Positions 51,148 to 59,338 of a stretch of DNA of 64,000 nt are shown here, piece after piece; positions within the stretch are counted from its first letter, which is position 1, and the number at the start of each line of letters is the position of its first letter. A program made the position numbers and the translations under genes. The stretch comes from Rhodoferax fermentans (GTDB taxonomy: Bacteria > Pseudomonadota > Gammaproteobacteria > Burkholderiales > Burkholderiaceae_C). The stretch covers positions 2,356,001-2,420,000 of the forward strand of contig NZ_MTJN01000002.1 in the NCBI RefSeq assembly GCF_002017865.1, written 5' to 3'. The notes below the pieces were generated by a model. That model was given only the letters and a program-made list of their open reading frames with translations. It did no database searches and had not been told where the DNA came from.

Positions 51148-52008
51148 ATGTTGATCCGTCTGAAGCCACACGCCCTGGGTGTTGCGTTTTTAATAGCTGC
51201 AAGCCCTTACGCTGCAAGGGCTTGCACCGATTTTTATACCAAAATCCCGAATGTCTCACCGGCCCTGTGCCAGGCCGCCCAGCTGCAGCCCAGCGGCGCA
51301 CGCAGTGTGCAGGGGCGGCCCATTCTGGTGCGCGATATGGCGTCTTTGGATGCACAGCGGCGGGTGCTGGTGGTGGCCACCATGCATGGTGACGAGTTGT
51401 CGGCCGCCTCGGTGGCGCTGCACTGGTTGCAGATGGCGCAGGCAGCACCGGCGCAGACCCACTGGCGCTTTGTCCCGGTGCTCAACCCGGACGGTCTGGC
51501 GCGGCGCACACCCTGGCGCATGAACGCCCACGGGGTGGACCTGAACCGCAACTTCCCCACCCCCAACTGGCAGCGTGAGACCAAGGTCTACTGGGAGCAG
51601 CGCACCCGCAAGGACCCGCGCCGCTGGCCCGGCCCCAGCCCCTTGAGTGAGCCCGAGGCCAGGTACCTGTTTGACGAGATCGGCCGCTTTGACCCGCAGC
51701 TGATCGTCAGCATCCACGCGCCCTATGGGGTGCTGGACTTTGACGGCCCGGTGTTGCCGCCCACGCGTTTGGGGCGCTTGTACCTGGACCAGGTCGGTGT
51801 GTTCCCGGGTTCCCTGGGCAACTACAGCGGGGTGCAGCGCGGTATTCCGGTGGTCACGGTGGAGTTGCCCAACGCCTTGCGCACACCCAGCCGCGACGAG
51901 ATGGCCAAGATGTGGCGTGATCTGCGGCTCTGGATGGACAAAACACTGCCCCTGCCCGAGCCGCAGGACAGTCCCACACTGGCCCAGGTGCCGCCCAGCA
52001 CACCTTGA
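51148..52008 (+). CDS. M14-family zinc carboxypeptidase (MpaA-like murein peptide amidase)
   Basis: 286 residues with a signal peptide, then the M14 domain: zinc ligands in 'ATMHGDEL' (H-x-x-E) and 'SIHAPYG', 'GVDLNRNFPTPNW' substrate-binding Asn-Arg, and catalytic Glu in 'VTVELPN'. It resembles MpaA, which trims the gamma-D-Glu-Dap bond in murein peptides. The part of the signal peptide reading FLIAASPYAARACTDFYTKI is coded by a copy of the hairpin repeat. A terminator follows at 52119. Confidence 0.85.
   Translation: MLIRLKPHALGVAFLIAASPYAARACTDFYTKIPNVSPALCQAAQLQPSGARSVQGRPILVRDMASLDAQRRVLVVATMHGDELSAASVALHWLQMAQAAPAQTHWRFVPVLNPDGLARRTPWRMNAHGVDLNRNFPTPNWQRETKVYWEQRTRKDPRRWPGPSPLSEPEARYLFDEIGRFDPQLIVSIHAPYGVLDFDGPVLPPTRLGRLYLDQVGVFPGSLGNYSGVQRGIPVVTVELPNALRTPSRDEMAKMWRDLRLWMDKTLPLPEPQDSPTLAQVPPSTP
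51184..51240 (+). repeat. Short hairpin repeat, copy 12, inside the M14 signal-peptide codons
   Basis: TTTTTAATAGCTGCAAGCCC then TTACGCTGCAAGGGCTTGCA and a T-rich tail, with the stem GCAAGCCCTT / AAGGGCTTGC. In frame inside the peptidase gene, covering the hydrophobic core and cleavage region. Confidence 0.7.
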
Positions 52009-52067
52009 ATGCACGGGATTGTTGCAAGTCAAGGGTTTACCCTAGTCGCAAAATGAATTTGTGCAAA

Positions 52068-52073
52068 TATACT
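52068..52073 (+). promoter_or_regulatory. Possible -10 element of a short transcript ending at 52144
   Basis: TATACT, 17 nt downstream of a weak GTCGCA -35. A start near 52080 would give a 65-nt RNA ending at the terminator at 52119-52144. Only a candidate. Confidence 0.3.
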
Positions 52074-52118
52074 TTGCAGGTAATTCCGGTGGCAGTCAGC
52101 GGAAGTACAGACGAGTTT

Positions 52119-52144
52119 GGAGCCCTGCGGGGCTCCTTTTTTTT
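52119..52144 (+). terminator. Rho-independent terminator
   Basis: GGAGCCC and GGGCTCC around a TGCG loop, followed by eight T. Lies 110 nt after the M14 stop and 26 nt before the convergent ClC stop. It works in the plus direction only, since no T-run follows on the minus strand. Confidence 0.9.
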
Positions 52145-52169
52145 GGGCCAGTTGCCGTGAGGCAGCGGC

Positions 52170-53507
52170 TCAGGTGGGTGGCTTGTGCTGGGGCAGGCGT
52201 TGCAGCTGCAACTGGGCCATGGCCTGGTACAGCGGTGCCGACAGCAGGCGCGACACCCCACTGGCCACCAGCGCGGTGGCCATCAGGCTCAGCACCAGGG
52301 CATGGCCGTCCACCATCTCCATAACGATGATGAAGGCGGTCAGCGGCGCCTGGGTGACCGCCGCCAGAAAACCCGCCATGCCCAGTGCGATCAAGGTGGG
52401 TGCGTTGGCATAGTGGGTGAGTTGGGCCACGTCGTTGCCCAGAGAGCCGCCAATCGACAAGGCCGGTGCAAAGATGCCACCCGGCACCCCTGACCAGGCG
52501 GTGATCCAGGTGGCCAGGAATTTCAGCAAGGTGTAGAGCGGCGTGGTTTCTCCCCCGCCTTCGAGCAGGGCGCGGCTGTGGTGGTAGCCGGTGCCAAAGG
52601 TGCTGTCGTGGCTGACCAGGCCGATCACCGCCACCACCAGGCCACAGGCGGCGGCAAATGCCACCGGTGAACGTTGTCGCCAGCGGCTGAACCAGTCGGT
52701 CGAGCTGCCACGCACCGACAGCAACAGCACCCGGGCAAACAGCCCACCGGCCAGACCGCAAGCCAGTGCCACCAGCAGGCCTGGCCAAATCAGCGCCAGG
52801 CTCAGCTGGTCCACCCGGATCACCCCAAAGTAGGTGGCGTTGCCATAAATGGAGACCGCCATCAAGCCGCTCAGCACAATGGCGGCCAGCAGCAAGCCGG
52901 TGTTGCGCTGCTCTGGGCGGCGCGATAACTCCTCAATGGCAAACATGATCCCGCCCAGCGGTGTGTTGAAGGCCGCCGCAATACCCGCAGCGCCACCGGC
53001 CATCAGCAGGCCGTTGTGCGACACCGGGGCATTGGCAGGCAGGTAACGCCGCGCGTGGTGCATGACACCTGCGGCAATTTGCACGCTGGGGCCTTCGCGC
53101 CCGAGCGACAAACCTCCCAGCAGGCCGCAGCTGGTCAGGGCCATTTTGCTCAAGCTCAGTTTCAGCGACACAAACAGGTGGCGCTGCTCGGGCGCCACAG
53201 AGCTGTCCATCGCAGCCATGACTTGCGGTATGCCCGAGCCCGACGCGCCCATGGCATACCGGCGCATCACCCAAACGATGGCGGCGGTGCACAGCGGCGT
53301 CCACAACAACGGCGCCCATGCCACCACGCTGTGTAACTGCTCAAAAAGTCCGAAAGCGCGTTCGGTCAGCCAGGTCAGGGCCACCACGGTCAGGCCTGCC
53401 AATGCGGCAAAACCAATCACCACCGCGCGTGCGGCCCAGAGTTGCCAGTTGGACAGGTCGTGGCGCAAAGCGTCCAGCAGGGTGGAACTGCGTTCGTCGA
53501 GGTTCAT
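52170..53507 (-). CDS. ClC-family chloride channel/transporter
   Basis: 445 residues with 14-18 membrane helices of the ClC fold. Anion-site motifs are visible: 'GASGSGIPQV' (GSGIP), 'LGREGPSVQI' with the external gating Glu, and 'GVPGGIFAPALSIGG'. The protein lacks C-terminal CBS domains. Bacterial members are Cl-/H+ antiporters or channels; presence of the gating Glu agrees with either. ATG 53507 is chosen over an upstream start at 53540. Convergent with the terminator region. Confidence 0.92.
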   Translation of the reverse strand: MNLDERSSTLLDALRHDLSNWQLWAARAVVIGFAALAGLTVVALTWLTERAFGLFEQLHSVVAWAPLLWTPLCTAAIVWVMRRYAMGASGSGIPQVMAAMDSSVAPEQRHLFVSLKLSLSKMALTSCGLLGGLSLGREGPSVQIAAGVMHHARRYLPANAPVSHNGLLMAGGAAGIAAAFNTPLGGIMFAIEELSRRPEQRNTGLLLAAIVLSGLMAVSIYGNATYFGVIRVDQLSLALIWPGLLVALACGLAGGLFARVLLLSVRGSSTDWFSRWRQRSPVAFAAACGLVVAVIGLVSHDSTFGTGYHHSRALLEGGGETTPLYTLLKFLATWITAWSGVPGGIFAPALSIGGSLGNDVAQLTHYANAPTLIALGMAGFLAAVTQAPLTAFIIVMEMVDGHALVLSLMATALVASGVSRLLSAPLYQAMAQLQLQRLPQHKPPT

Positions 53508-53661
53508 CGTTTGGGGGAGTTGGCGTTGCAGTGGGCGCAACGCGGCATACCATCACAGTGCATGGGGGTGATGATACATTGATGCAAATGTAGTTTGTTA
53601 TATTGGGCCTCGGCGCGTGAATGCTGGCGCCACAACACATAACACTACAGGAGGTGACAGC

Positions 53662-54414
53662 ATGAAAGTTGGTTTGGTGGGTTACGGCAAAGCCGGTCAG
53701 GCGGTGGCGCGGGTGTTGCAGGACACCCCCGGTTTTGAATTGGCCTGGGTGGTGCGCAAGTCGGCCGGCGCAGCGGCACAGACCGTGCCCGAGACCAGCA
53801 TCCCGCTGGTGGGATTGGGTACGTCGGATTGGGCGGCTTGGCTCGATGCCCACCCGGTCGATGCGCTGGTGGATTTCTCTCAGGCCGAGAGCCTGCACGC
53901 CTATGGTGAAGCACTTCGCCAGCGCCACATCATGTTGGTGAGCGCGATTTCGGCCTACAGCCCGGCTGACCTGGACTATGCGCGTGATCTGGGGCGCGAC
54001 ACCCGGGTGATGTGCTCCCCCAACATCACCTTGGGCATCAACTTCCTGATTTTGGCGGCCAAGCTGCTGCGACGGATTGCGCCTTTTGCCGATGTTGAGA
54101 TCCTGGAGCAGCACTTTCGCGACAAGCCCGAAGTCTCGGGTACGGCGCGCAAGATCGCACAAAGCCTGCAGGTGGAGGATGAGCGGATCACCTCGCTGCG
54201 CCTGGGCGGCATCATTGGCCACCACGAGGTGATTTTTGGCTTCCCGCACCAGACCGTGCGCCTGATCCACAACTCGATTGAGCGGCGTGCCTTTGGCACC
54301 GGTGCCGTGTTCGCGTTGAAGCAGCTCGCCGAGTGCCAGAACGGCTTTTACACCTTTGACGACCTGATGATGCGCCTGGTGCGCCAGGAGCTGCTGCAGT
54401 CGACACCCGCCTGA
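53662..54414 (+). CDS. Dihydrodipicolinate reductase-like (DapB-family) protein
   Basis: 250 residues. N-terminal Rossmann loop 'VGLVGYGKAGQAVARVL' and a DapB C-terminal domain. The catalytic block of DapB, normally EAHHxxKxDAPSGTA, here reads 'EQHFRDKPEVSGTARKI': one His and the Lys are kept, but the second His and the DAPSGT wording are changed. It may be a paralogue acting on another substrate rather than the lysine enzyme. A perfect AGGAGGT precedes ATG 53662. Alone between ClC and MarR genes. Confidence 0.75.
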   Translation: MKVGLVGYGKAGQAVARVLQDTPGFELAWVVRKSAGAAAQTVPETSIPLVGLGTSDWAAWLDAHPVDALVDFSQAESLHAYGEALRQRHIMLVSAISAYSPADLDYARDLGRDTRVMCSPNITLGINFLILAAKLLRRIAPFADVEILEQHFRDKPEVSGTARKIAQSLQVEDERITSLRLGGIIGHHEVIFGFPHQTVRLIHNSIERRAFGTGAVFALKQLAECQNGFYTFDDLMMRLVRQELLQSTPA

Positions 54415-54498
54415 AAATGCCGGCCCGGGTGCAGACGGGTGACTGTAGGGGGTGTTCGGCCACTATCATGGCGCCTGTTTAACCATTTGCCGCTGTTT

Positions 54499-54987
54499 AT
54501 GTCACCCTCGGAAGCCTCTCGCGCGAAGTCGGCGCAATCGACCCAGGTGCTGCGCCGTTTCCGCGTTGTGTTCAACGCGGTGCGCACCCATTTCAAACAA
54601 GTCGAAAAACAGGTGGGCCTGGGCGGCGCCCAGGTCTGGGCTCTGAGTGTGATCCGCGACCAGCCCGGTGTTGGCCTGGGTGAGTTGGCCCGCAGCATGG
54701 ATGTGCACCAGTCCACAGCCAGCAATCTGGTCAAAGGCCTGCAGACCAAGGGCTTGATCCGCGCCGACAAAGGCCAGGTCGACAAACGCCAGGTGCAGCT
54801 GTATATCTTGCCCCCAGCGCAGGCCTTGCTGGCCAAGTCTCCGGGGCCATTTGAGGGGGTGCTGCCCGATGCTTTGGCCCAGCTGCCTGAACACACCTTG
54901 CAACAGCTGGACCATGACCTGGCCGAGCTGATTGCACTTTTGCGGGTGGACGAGTCAGCCGGTGGTATTCCCCTGGCGGACTTGTGA
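54499..54987 (+). CDS. MarR-family transcriptional regulator
   Basis: 162 residues with the MarR winged helix: 'GVGLGELARSMDVHQSTASN' for the recognition helix and wing 'RADKGQVDKRQVQLYILPPA'. ATG 54499 is preferred over a frame start at 54439, which has no protein-like sequence. Follows the DapB-like gene by 84 nt on the same strand. Effector and targets are unknown. Confidence 0.85.
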   Translation: MSPSEASRAKSAQSTQVLRRFRVVFNAVRTHFKQVEKQVGLGGAQVWALSVIRDQPGVGLGELARSMDVHQSTASNLVKGLQTKGLIRADKGQVDKRQVQLYILPPAQALLAKSPGPFEGVLPDALAQLPEHTLQQLDHDLAELIALLRVDESAGGIPLADL

Positions 54988-55043
54988 GCTGAGGGTTTGC
55001 CGCCGCCAGCTGTAGCGCACGCAGGCCTTTCGCTAGGTTCGGG

Positions 55044-57017
55044 TCAAGCGGCAGGGTTGCCCAGGTACTCCCAGCGCTCCAGTGCGGTCAGCAGTTCTTC
55101 GTCAATCTGGGCGCTGCGCGCGGCGAGTTTCAGGGCACGGGCGTTGTCCACTGCATACAGACTGCCGTCGGCCAGCAAGGCCACTGCTTCGGCCTGCTCG
55201 GCTTCGAGCTTGGCAATCAGGTCGGGCAGACCATCGAGTTCGCGCTGTTCCTTGAAGCTGAGCTTGCGCATTTTGGGGGTTATGGCTGCGGCTGCAGGCG
55301 CTGGGGCGGGCGCCTCAGGTGGCTTGGCTTGCTGCATTTTTGAGAGCTGTTCGCGCTCATAATGAAAGGGCTTGGGGGCTTTTTGGCCCTTGCTCTTGGC
55401 GATCTCGGCAGCACGTTTGCTCTGCACCAGCCAGTCGGTCACACCGCCCTCGTACTCGCGCCACTTGGCGTCGCCTTCATACGCGATGGTGCTGGTGACC
55501 ACGTTGTCGAGGAAGGTGCGGTCATGGCTGACCAGAAACACCGTGCCGTCGTAGTTTTGCAGCAGGTCTTCGAGTAATTCGAGGGTATCGATGTCCAAGT
55601 CGTTGGTCGGCTCGTCCAGCACCAGCACATTGGCGGGCCGGGCAAACAGTCGCGCCAGCAGCAAGCGGTTGCGTTCACCACCACTCAAGGAACGCACGGG
55701 TGAGTTGGCACGTGCGGGAGAGAACAGAAAGTCGCCCAGGTAACTCTTGACGTGTTTCTTCTGGTTGCCGATCTCGATCCACTCGGAGCCGGGGCTGATG
55801 AAGTCTTCCAGCGTGGCGTCCAGATCCAGCGCATTGCGCATCTGGTCGAAATACGCCACCGAGATGTTGGCGCCCTGGCGCACCGTGCCCCAGGGGCTGT
55901 GGCCGGGCTCAGGTGCGGGCGATTTGGCGGGTGCCGGGTCGGCCTGGAGTTCACCCAGAATCAGCTTGAGCAAGGTGGTTTTGCCCGCGCCATTGGGGCC
56001 GAGCAGGCCAATCTTGTCACCGCGCAGGATGGTCGCTGAAAAATCATCCACGATCTTGCGCTCACCAAAACTCTTGGACACATGGGTCAGTTCAGCGACC
56101 AGCTTGCCGCTGGCGCCGCCGGTGACCACATCCATGTTGACACTGCCCACCGCTTCGCGGCGCGCCTGGTGTTTGGCGCGCAACTCCCCCAGGCGCACGA
56201 TGCGCGCCTGGGCGCGGGTACGGCGTGCTTCCACCCCTTTGCGGATCCAGATTTCCTCTTGGGCCAGCAGCTTGTCGGCACGTGCGTTGATCACCGCCTC
56301 TTGCGCCAGCTGTTCTTCTTTTTGGACCAGGTAAGCCGCGAAATTGCCGGGGTAGGAGAGCAATTTGCCACGGTCCAATTCAACGATACGCGTTGCCACG
56401 TTGTCGAGGAAGGAGCGGTCATGGGTGATACAGATGATGCTGCCCTTGAACTCACACAGCAGGCCTTCCAGCCACTCGATGCTGTCCAGATCCAGGTGGT
56501 TGGTGGGTTCGTCCAGCAGCAGCACGTCGGGCGCGGCCACCAGCGCCTGCGCCAGGGCGACACGCTTCTTGTTGCCGCCGGAGAGGGTGCGCACAATCGC
56601 GTCGGGCGCCAGGTGCAGGCGGTGCAGGGTTTCACCCACACGTTGCTCCCAGTTCCAGCCGTCCAGCGACTCGATCTCGCTTTGCATCGCGTCCAGATCG
56701 CCATGGCCCTCGGAATATTCATCAATCAGGGCTCTGACCCTTGCCAGACCTTCGCTGACAGCTTCAAAAATAGTAGCGTCTGCGTCAAGCTGCGGCTCTT
56801 GCGCCACATAAGCGATGCGGATGTTGTTTTGTACCTGCGTCGTGCCGTCGTCGGGCTTGTCCAGACCACCCAGGATCTTGAGCATGGACGACTTGCCCGC
56901 GCCGTTGCGGCCAATCAGCCCCACGCGCTCCTGCGTTTCAAGGGAAAAATCAGCGTGGTCGAGCAGGGCCACGTGCCCGAATGCCAGCTGGGCGTCTAGA
57001 AGTGTGATGAGTGCCAT
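55044..57017 (-). CDS. uup: ABC-F family ATPase Uup
   Basis: 657 residues with two nucleotide-binding domains and no membrane segment. NBD1: 'GRNGAGKSSML', 'LSGGNKKRVALAQAL', 'VLLLDEPTNHLDLDSIEWLE'. NBD2: 'GPNGAGKTTLL', 'LSGGERNRLLLARLF', 'VLVLDEPTNDLD'. A linker between them and a C-terminal coiled coil (about 575-650) mark the Uup branch of ABC-F proteins, which act on ribosomes or recombination intermediates. Convergent with the MarR gene, 28 nt downstream of the HPr-rel-A operon end. Confidence 0.92.
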   Translation of the reverse strand: MALITLLDAQLAFGHVALLDHADFSLETQERVGLIGRNGAGKSSMLKILGGLDKPDDGTTQVQNNIRIAYVAQEPQLDADATIFEAVSEGLARVRALIDEYSEGHGDLDAMQSEIESLDGWNWEQRVGETLHRLHLAPDAIVRTLSGGNKKRVALAQALVAAPDVLLLDEPTNHLDLDSIEWLEGLLCEFKGSIICITHDRSFLDNVATRIVELDRGKLLSYPGNFAAYLVQKEEQLAQEAVINARADKLLAQEEIWIRKGVEARRTRAQARIVRLGELRAKHQARREAVGSVNMDVVTGGASGKLVAELTHVSKSFGERKIVDDFSATILRGDKIGLLGPNGAGKTTLLKLILGELQADPAPAKSPAPEPGHSPWGTVRQGANISVAYFDQMRNALDLDATLEDFISPGSEWIEIGNQKKHVKSYLGDFLFSPARANSPVRSLSGGERNRLLLARLFARPANVLVLDEPTNDLDIDTLELLEDLLQNYDGTVFLVSHDRTFLDNVVTSTIAYEGDAKWREYEGGVTDWLVQSKRAAEIAKSKGQKAPKPFHYEREQLSKMQQAKPPEAPAPAPAAAAITPKMRKLSFKEQRELDGLPDLIAKLEAEQAEAVALLADGSLYAVDNARALKLAARSAQIDEELLTALERWEYLGNPAA

Positions 57018-57045
57018 AGGGGCGGGATTATCCGCTGTGGCGCCT

Positions 57046-58146
57046 TCAGTCTTTCTTGTCAGGAAACCAGGCCAGCCAGATCTTGCGTGATAGGTGTTGA
57101 ATCAACAGCCAGGGTGGCATGCGCAGCCAATGACCGCGCACATACAGCAGCCACCGGGCGAATGGCGTCCAGCGATCAGACAACGTCGGGTGGGGTGGTC
57201 GCAATGCTCTCAGGTACAGCGCGTCCATCAGCAAAAGTAGAGGTGGCGACGGGCGAGCGTGCGGTGCCGCATCCAACTGCGACACGGTAGCAGAAGGTAT
57301 TGGGGAATCCAGCACCATGCGTGCATAGCGCAACGCGTAAAACAAAGGGCGGGTGAGCTCAAGTTCGATGGCTCGGCCGATGAGTTGCAACCAAAAGTCT
57401 GGTGCTGCCGATGATTCGCGCAATAACAGATCAATGTCAACCAGGCCGTGTAACCCTTTCTCGAGATCGCCCTCATGAAAAAGATGGGACGCGCTGTGAA
57501 GGACGCGATCCAGCGGTGACAGGACGTGAACCTGGCGATTTGGCGCAATCAGCACGGTGGCTTTCAGCAGCTTGTCCGTGCTTGGATGCAGGCGTGCGGA
57601 CAACGGCAAGATGGCGTGGTGGACATCAATCGTGGTACCTCGCTTGAAGTGTTGCATCGGTGGCAACTCGTGCATCCACTCGCGGTAGTAGACCTGGTCA
57701 TAGGCACTTTTCGCATTTGAGACCCAACCGCCCATCATGAGGGCCTTTTCAACTGCGGGCAACGCAGCGCGCGAAACCAGAATATCCACGTCAGAAACCA
57801 GGCGCCCCCGCGCCACCGCTGAACGGGCCAGCACATAGGCCGCACCCTTCAGGAGGACAACCGGCACGTCGACGTCCTTCAAAGCATCGGCAATATGGTC
57901 AACTTCCCACCGGAGCTCCTGCTGTTGTCTAATCGCCAGATTCAAGGCGGACTGCAAGTGCATTTGCACTTGCGCAGGGATGCTGCCCCAGCAGCCGGTG
58001 TCGTGTGCAGCGGCGCTCATGCGGGCCAAAAGATCACCTCGGCGAGCCTGCCTGATTAAGATGTCCCATTGCTCTGGGCGCAACTGACGCAGGCGCTGCG
58101 GGCAATACAAGGCATCGATCAGCAGATTCATGTAGGCAGATTTCAC
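57046..58146 (-). CDS. Nucleotidyltransferase-family protein of the HPr-rel-A operon
   Basis: 366 residues of the Nucleotidyl_transferase family PF14907 type. The polymerase-beta-like site is seen as 'VVLLKGAAYVLAR' followed by 'GRLVSDVDILVSRAALPAVE' (Asp-x-Asp), and later 'TTIDVHHAILPL'. Such proteins occur beside HprK-related kinase A and the PqqD-like protein. The start overlaps the kinase stop by 4 nt (ATGA). Substrate and reaction of the whole system are not known. Confidence 0.78.
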   Translation of the reverse strand: MKSAYMNLLIDALYCPQRLRQLRPEQWDILIRQARRGDLLARMSAAAHDTGCWGSIPAQVQMHLQSALNLAIRQQQELRWEVDHIADALKDVDVPVVLLKGAAYVLARSAVARGRLVSDVDILVSRAALPAVEKALMMGGWVSNAKSAYDQVYYREWMHELPPMQHFKRGTTIDVHHAILPLSARLHPSTDKLLKATVLIAPNRQVHVLSPLDRVLHSASHLFHEGDLEKGLHGLVDIDLLLRESSAAPDFWLQLIGRAIELELTRPLFYALRYARMVLDSPIPSATVSQLDAAPHARPSPPLLLLMDALYLRALRPPHPTLSDRWTPFARWLLYVRGHWLRMPPWLLIQHLSRKIWLAWFPDKKD

Positions 58147-59057
58147 TGGGCAGCTGTCAGTGTGTCAAACCAAGCCAACGCCTCATCCAGTTGGCTGTAG
58201 GTCAAGCTGTAACAGTCACTTTGGTCCACTAGCCGGGCAAGTGCCTCAAAGCCTTGGCGGCCGTGAACATGCTGGTTAAAACTGTTTTCTGCCAACTGCA
58301 TCAGACTCCCCGGCTTGGGGTTGACGGCGACCGAGAGCGGAGCAGAAGCTTCGTACTTGGGAAACACCAGCCAGGCGGGCAGGGCGGGCACATCAGCCCG
58401 CTGCAGGCTATCGGACGACACCTTCATGTGGGCCACAGTCCCCTTCAATGTGTCATGGGCGACAGGGCCAAACACCGCCTGTGGTGCGCGTTTTCGAATG
58501 ATGCCAATGGATTCGTTTTTCAGACTGACCGGTCGAGGGGCGGGCTGAATCAGTCCAGTGTTGGGGTCCAGCAGCGCCATCTCGTCTGACAGCAGGCGCC
58601 ATCCATGCAACATCAAGGCAGCACACAATGTGCTCTTGCCCGAGCCCGGTGGTGCGGGTAGGATCACGGCTCGGCCGCCCCGCTCCAGTACAGCAGAGTG
58701 AATGGTAATCAGCGTATGGCAGTACCCTGTCACACACCAGTTCATGCCCCACTCCAGGAACGCAAAGGCCTCACCGGCTGCCAAGGGGGTGAACGGCTGA
58801 AAGCCATCCATCTCAAAAACACACAGCGGTTTGAACAGGGTGCGTTTGGGAACAACCGCAACATGAAAATCGGCAAATGTGCTGCTGGCGTCCAGCATCT
58901 CATGCTCTGCGTAAAGCTGAAACAAGCCCTCTGCAACGATGGGGCTGTCGCTGCGGATGTGCATCACAAACGGTGGCAGACGTAAACGCACGCCGTCAGA
59001 GGCCAAGCGAACGGAGAGTTCAGTTTTGCTGAGTAGTGATAGTCGCTGGGGAATCAA
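58143..59057 (-). CDS. HprK-related kinase A
   Basis: 304 residues related to the C-terminal kinase domain of HPr kinase/phosphorylase. Walker A 'LPAPPGSGKSTLCAALM' (about 132-148), then 'LLSDEMALLD'. The N-terminal part 'LLSKTELSVRLASDGVRLRL' matches the start region of the HPr-rel-A kinase group. No true HPr protein is encoded here, so the target is unknown. The start is TTG 59057, which overlaps the PqqD-like gene by 38 nt; another nearby start is possible. Confidence 0.8.
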   Translation of the reverse strand: MIPQRLSLLSKTELSVRLASDGVRLRLPPFVMHIRSDSPIVAEGLFQLYAEHEMLDASSTFADFHVAVVPKRTLFKPLCVFEMDGFQPFTPLAAGEAFAFLEWGMNWCVTGYCHTLITIHSAVLERGGRAVILPAPPGSGKSTLCAALMLHGWRLLSDEMALLDPNTGLIQPAPRPVSLKNESIGIIRKRAPQAVFGPVAHDTLKGTVAHMKVSSDSLQRADVPALPAWLVFPKYEASAPLSVAVNPKPGSLMQLAENSFNQHVHGRQGFEALARLVDQSDCYSLTYSQLDEALAWFDTLTAAQ

Positions 59058-59334
59058 GGCAGATGCACTCTATGATGTCCATGGCCTTGAAATGTAGCAG
59101 TAGCTGCTTCATCTGAACCGCTTCCTCCGCACTGGGGGCTTCACCCAGTACATTGAACAGAATCTCATGGGCTGTCAAGGAGCCGCCTGTCAAAAGCTGA
59201 TTCAAGACCTCGCCGGCGATCGGCGTGAGCTCATGCAACTGAGCATTGGCGTCATCAAAAACAACGCCCCCTTCTGACCAAATTCTTAAACTGAGGTCCT
59301 TGGCACGTGGGCAACACCAAGTTGTCATTGGCAT
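59020..59334 (-). CDS. PqqD-family protein of the HPr-rel-A system
   Basis: 104 residues with the PqqD-like opening 'LSLRIWSEGGVVFDDANAQL' and 'HELTPIAGEVLNQLLTGG'. PqqD proteins hold a precursor peptide for a modifying enzyme. No radical SAM enzyme is present here; the kinase and nucleotidyltransferase take that place. It begins 4 nt after the Tat-exported protein gene, the obvious candidate substrate. ATG 59334 or 59328. Confidence 0.78.
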   Translation of the reverse strand: MPMTTWCCPRAKDLSLRIWSEGGVVFDDANAQLHELTPIAGEVLNQLLTGGSLTAHEILFNVLGEAPSAEEAVQMKQLLLHFKAMDIIECICLDSPATITTQQN

Positions 59335-59338
59335 CAGC

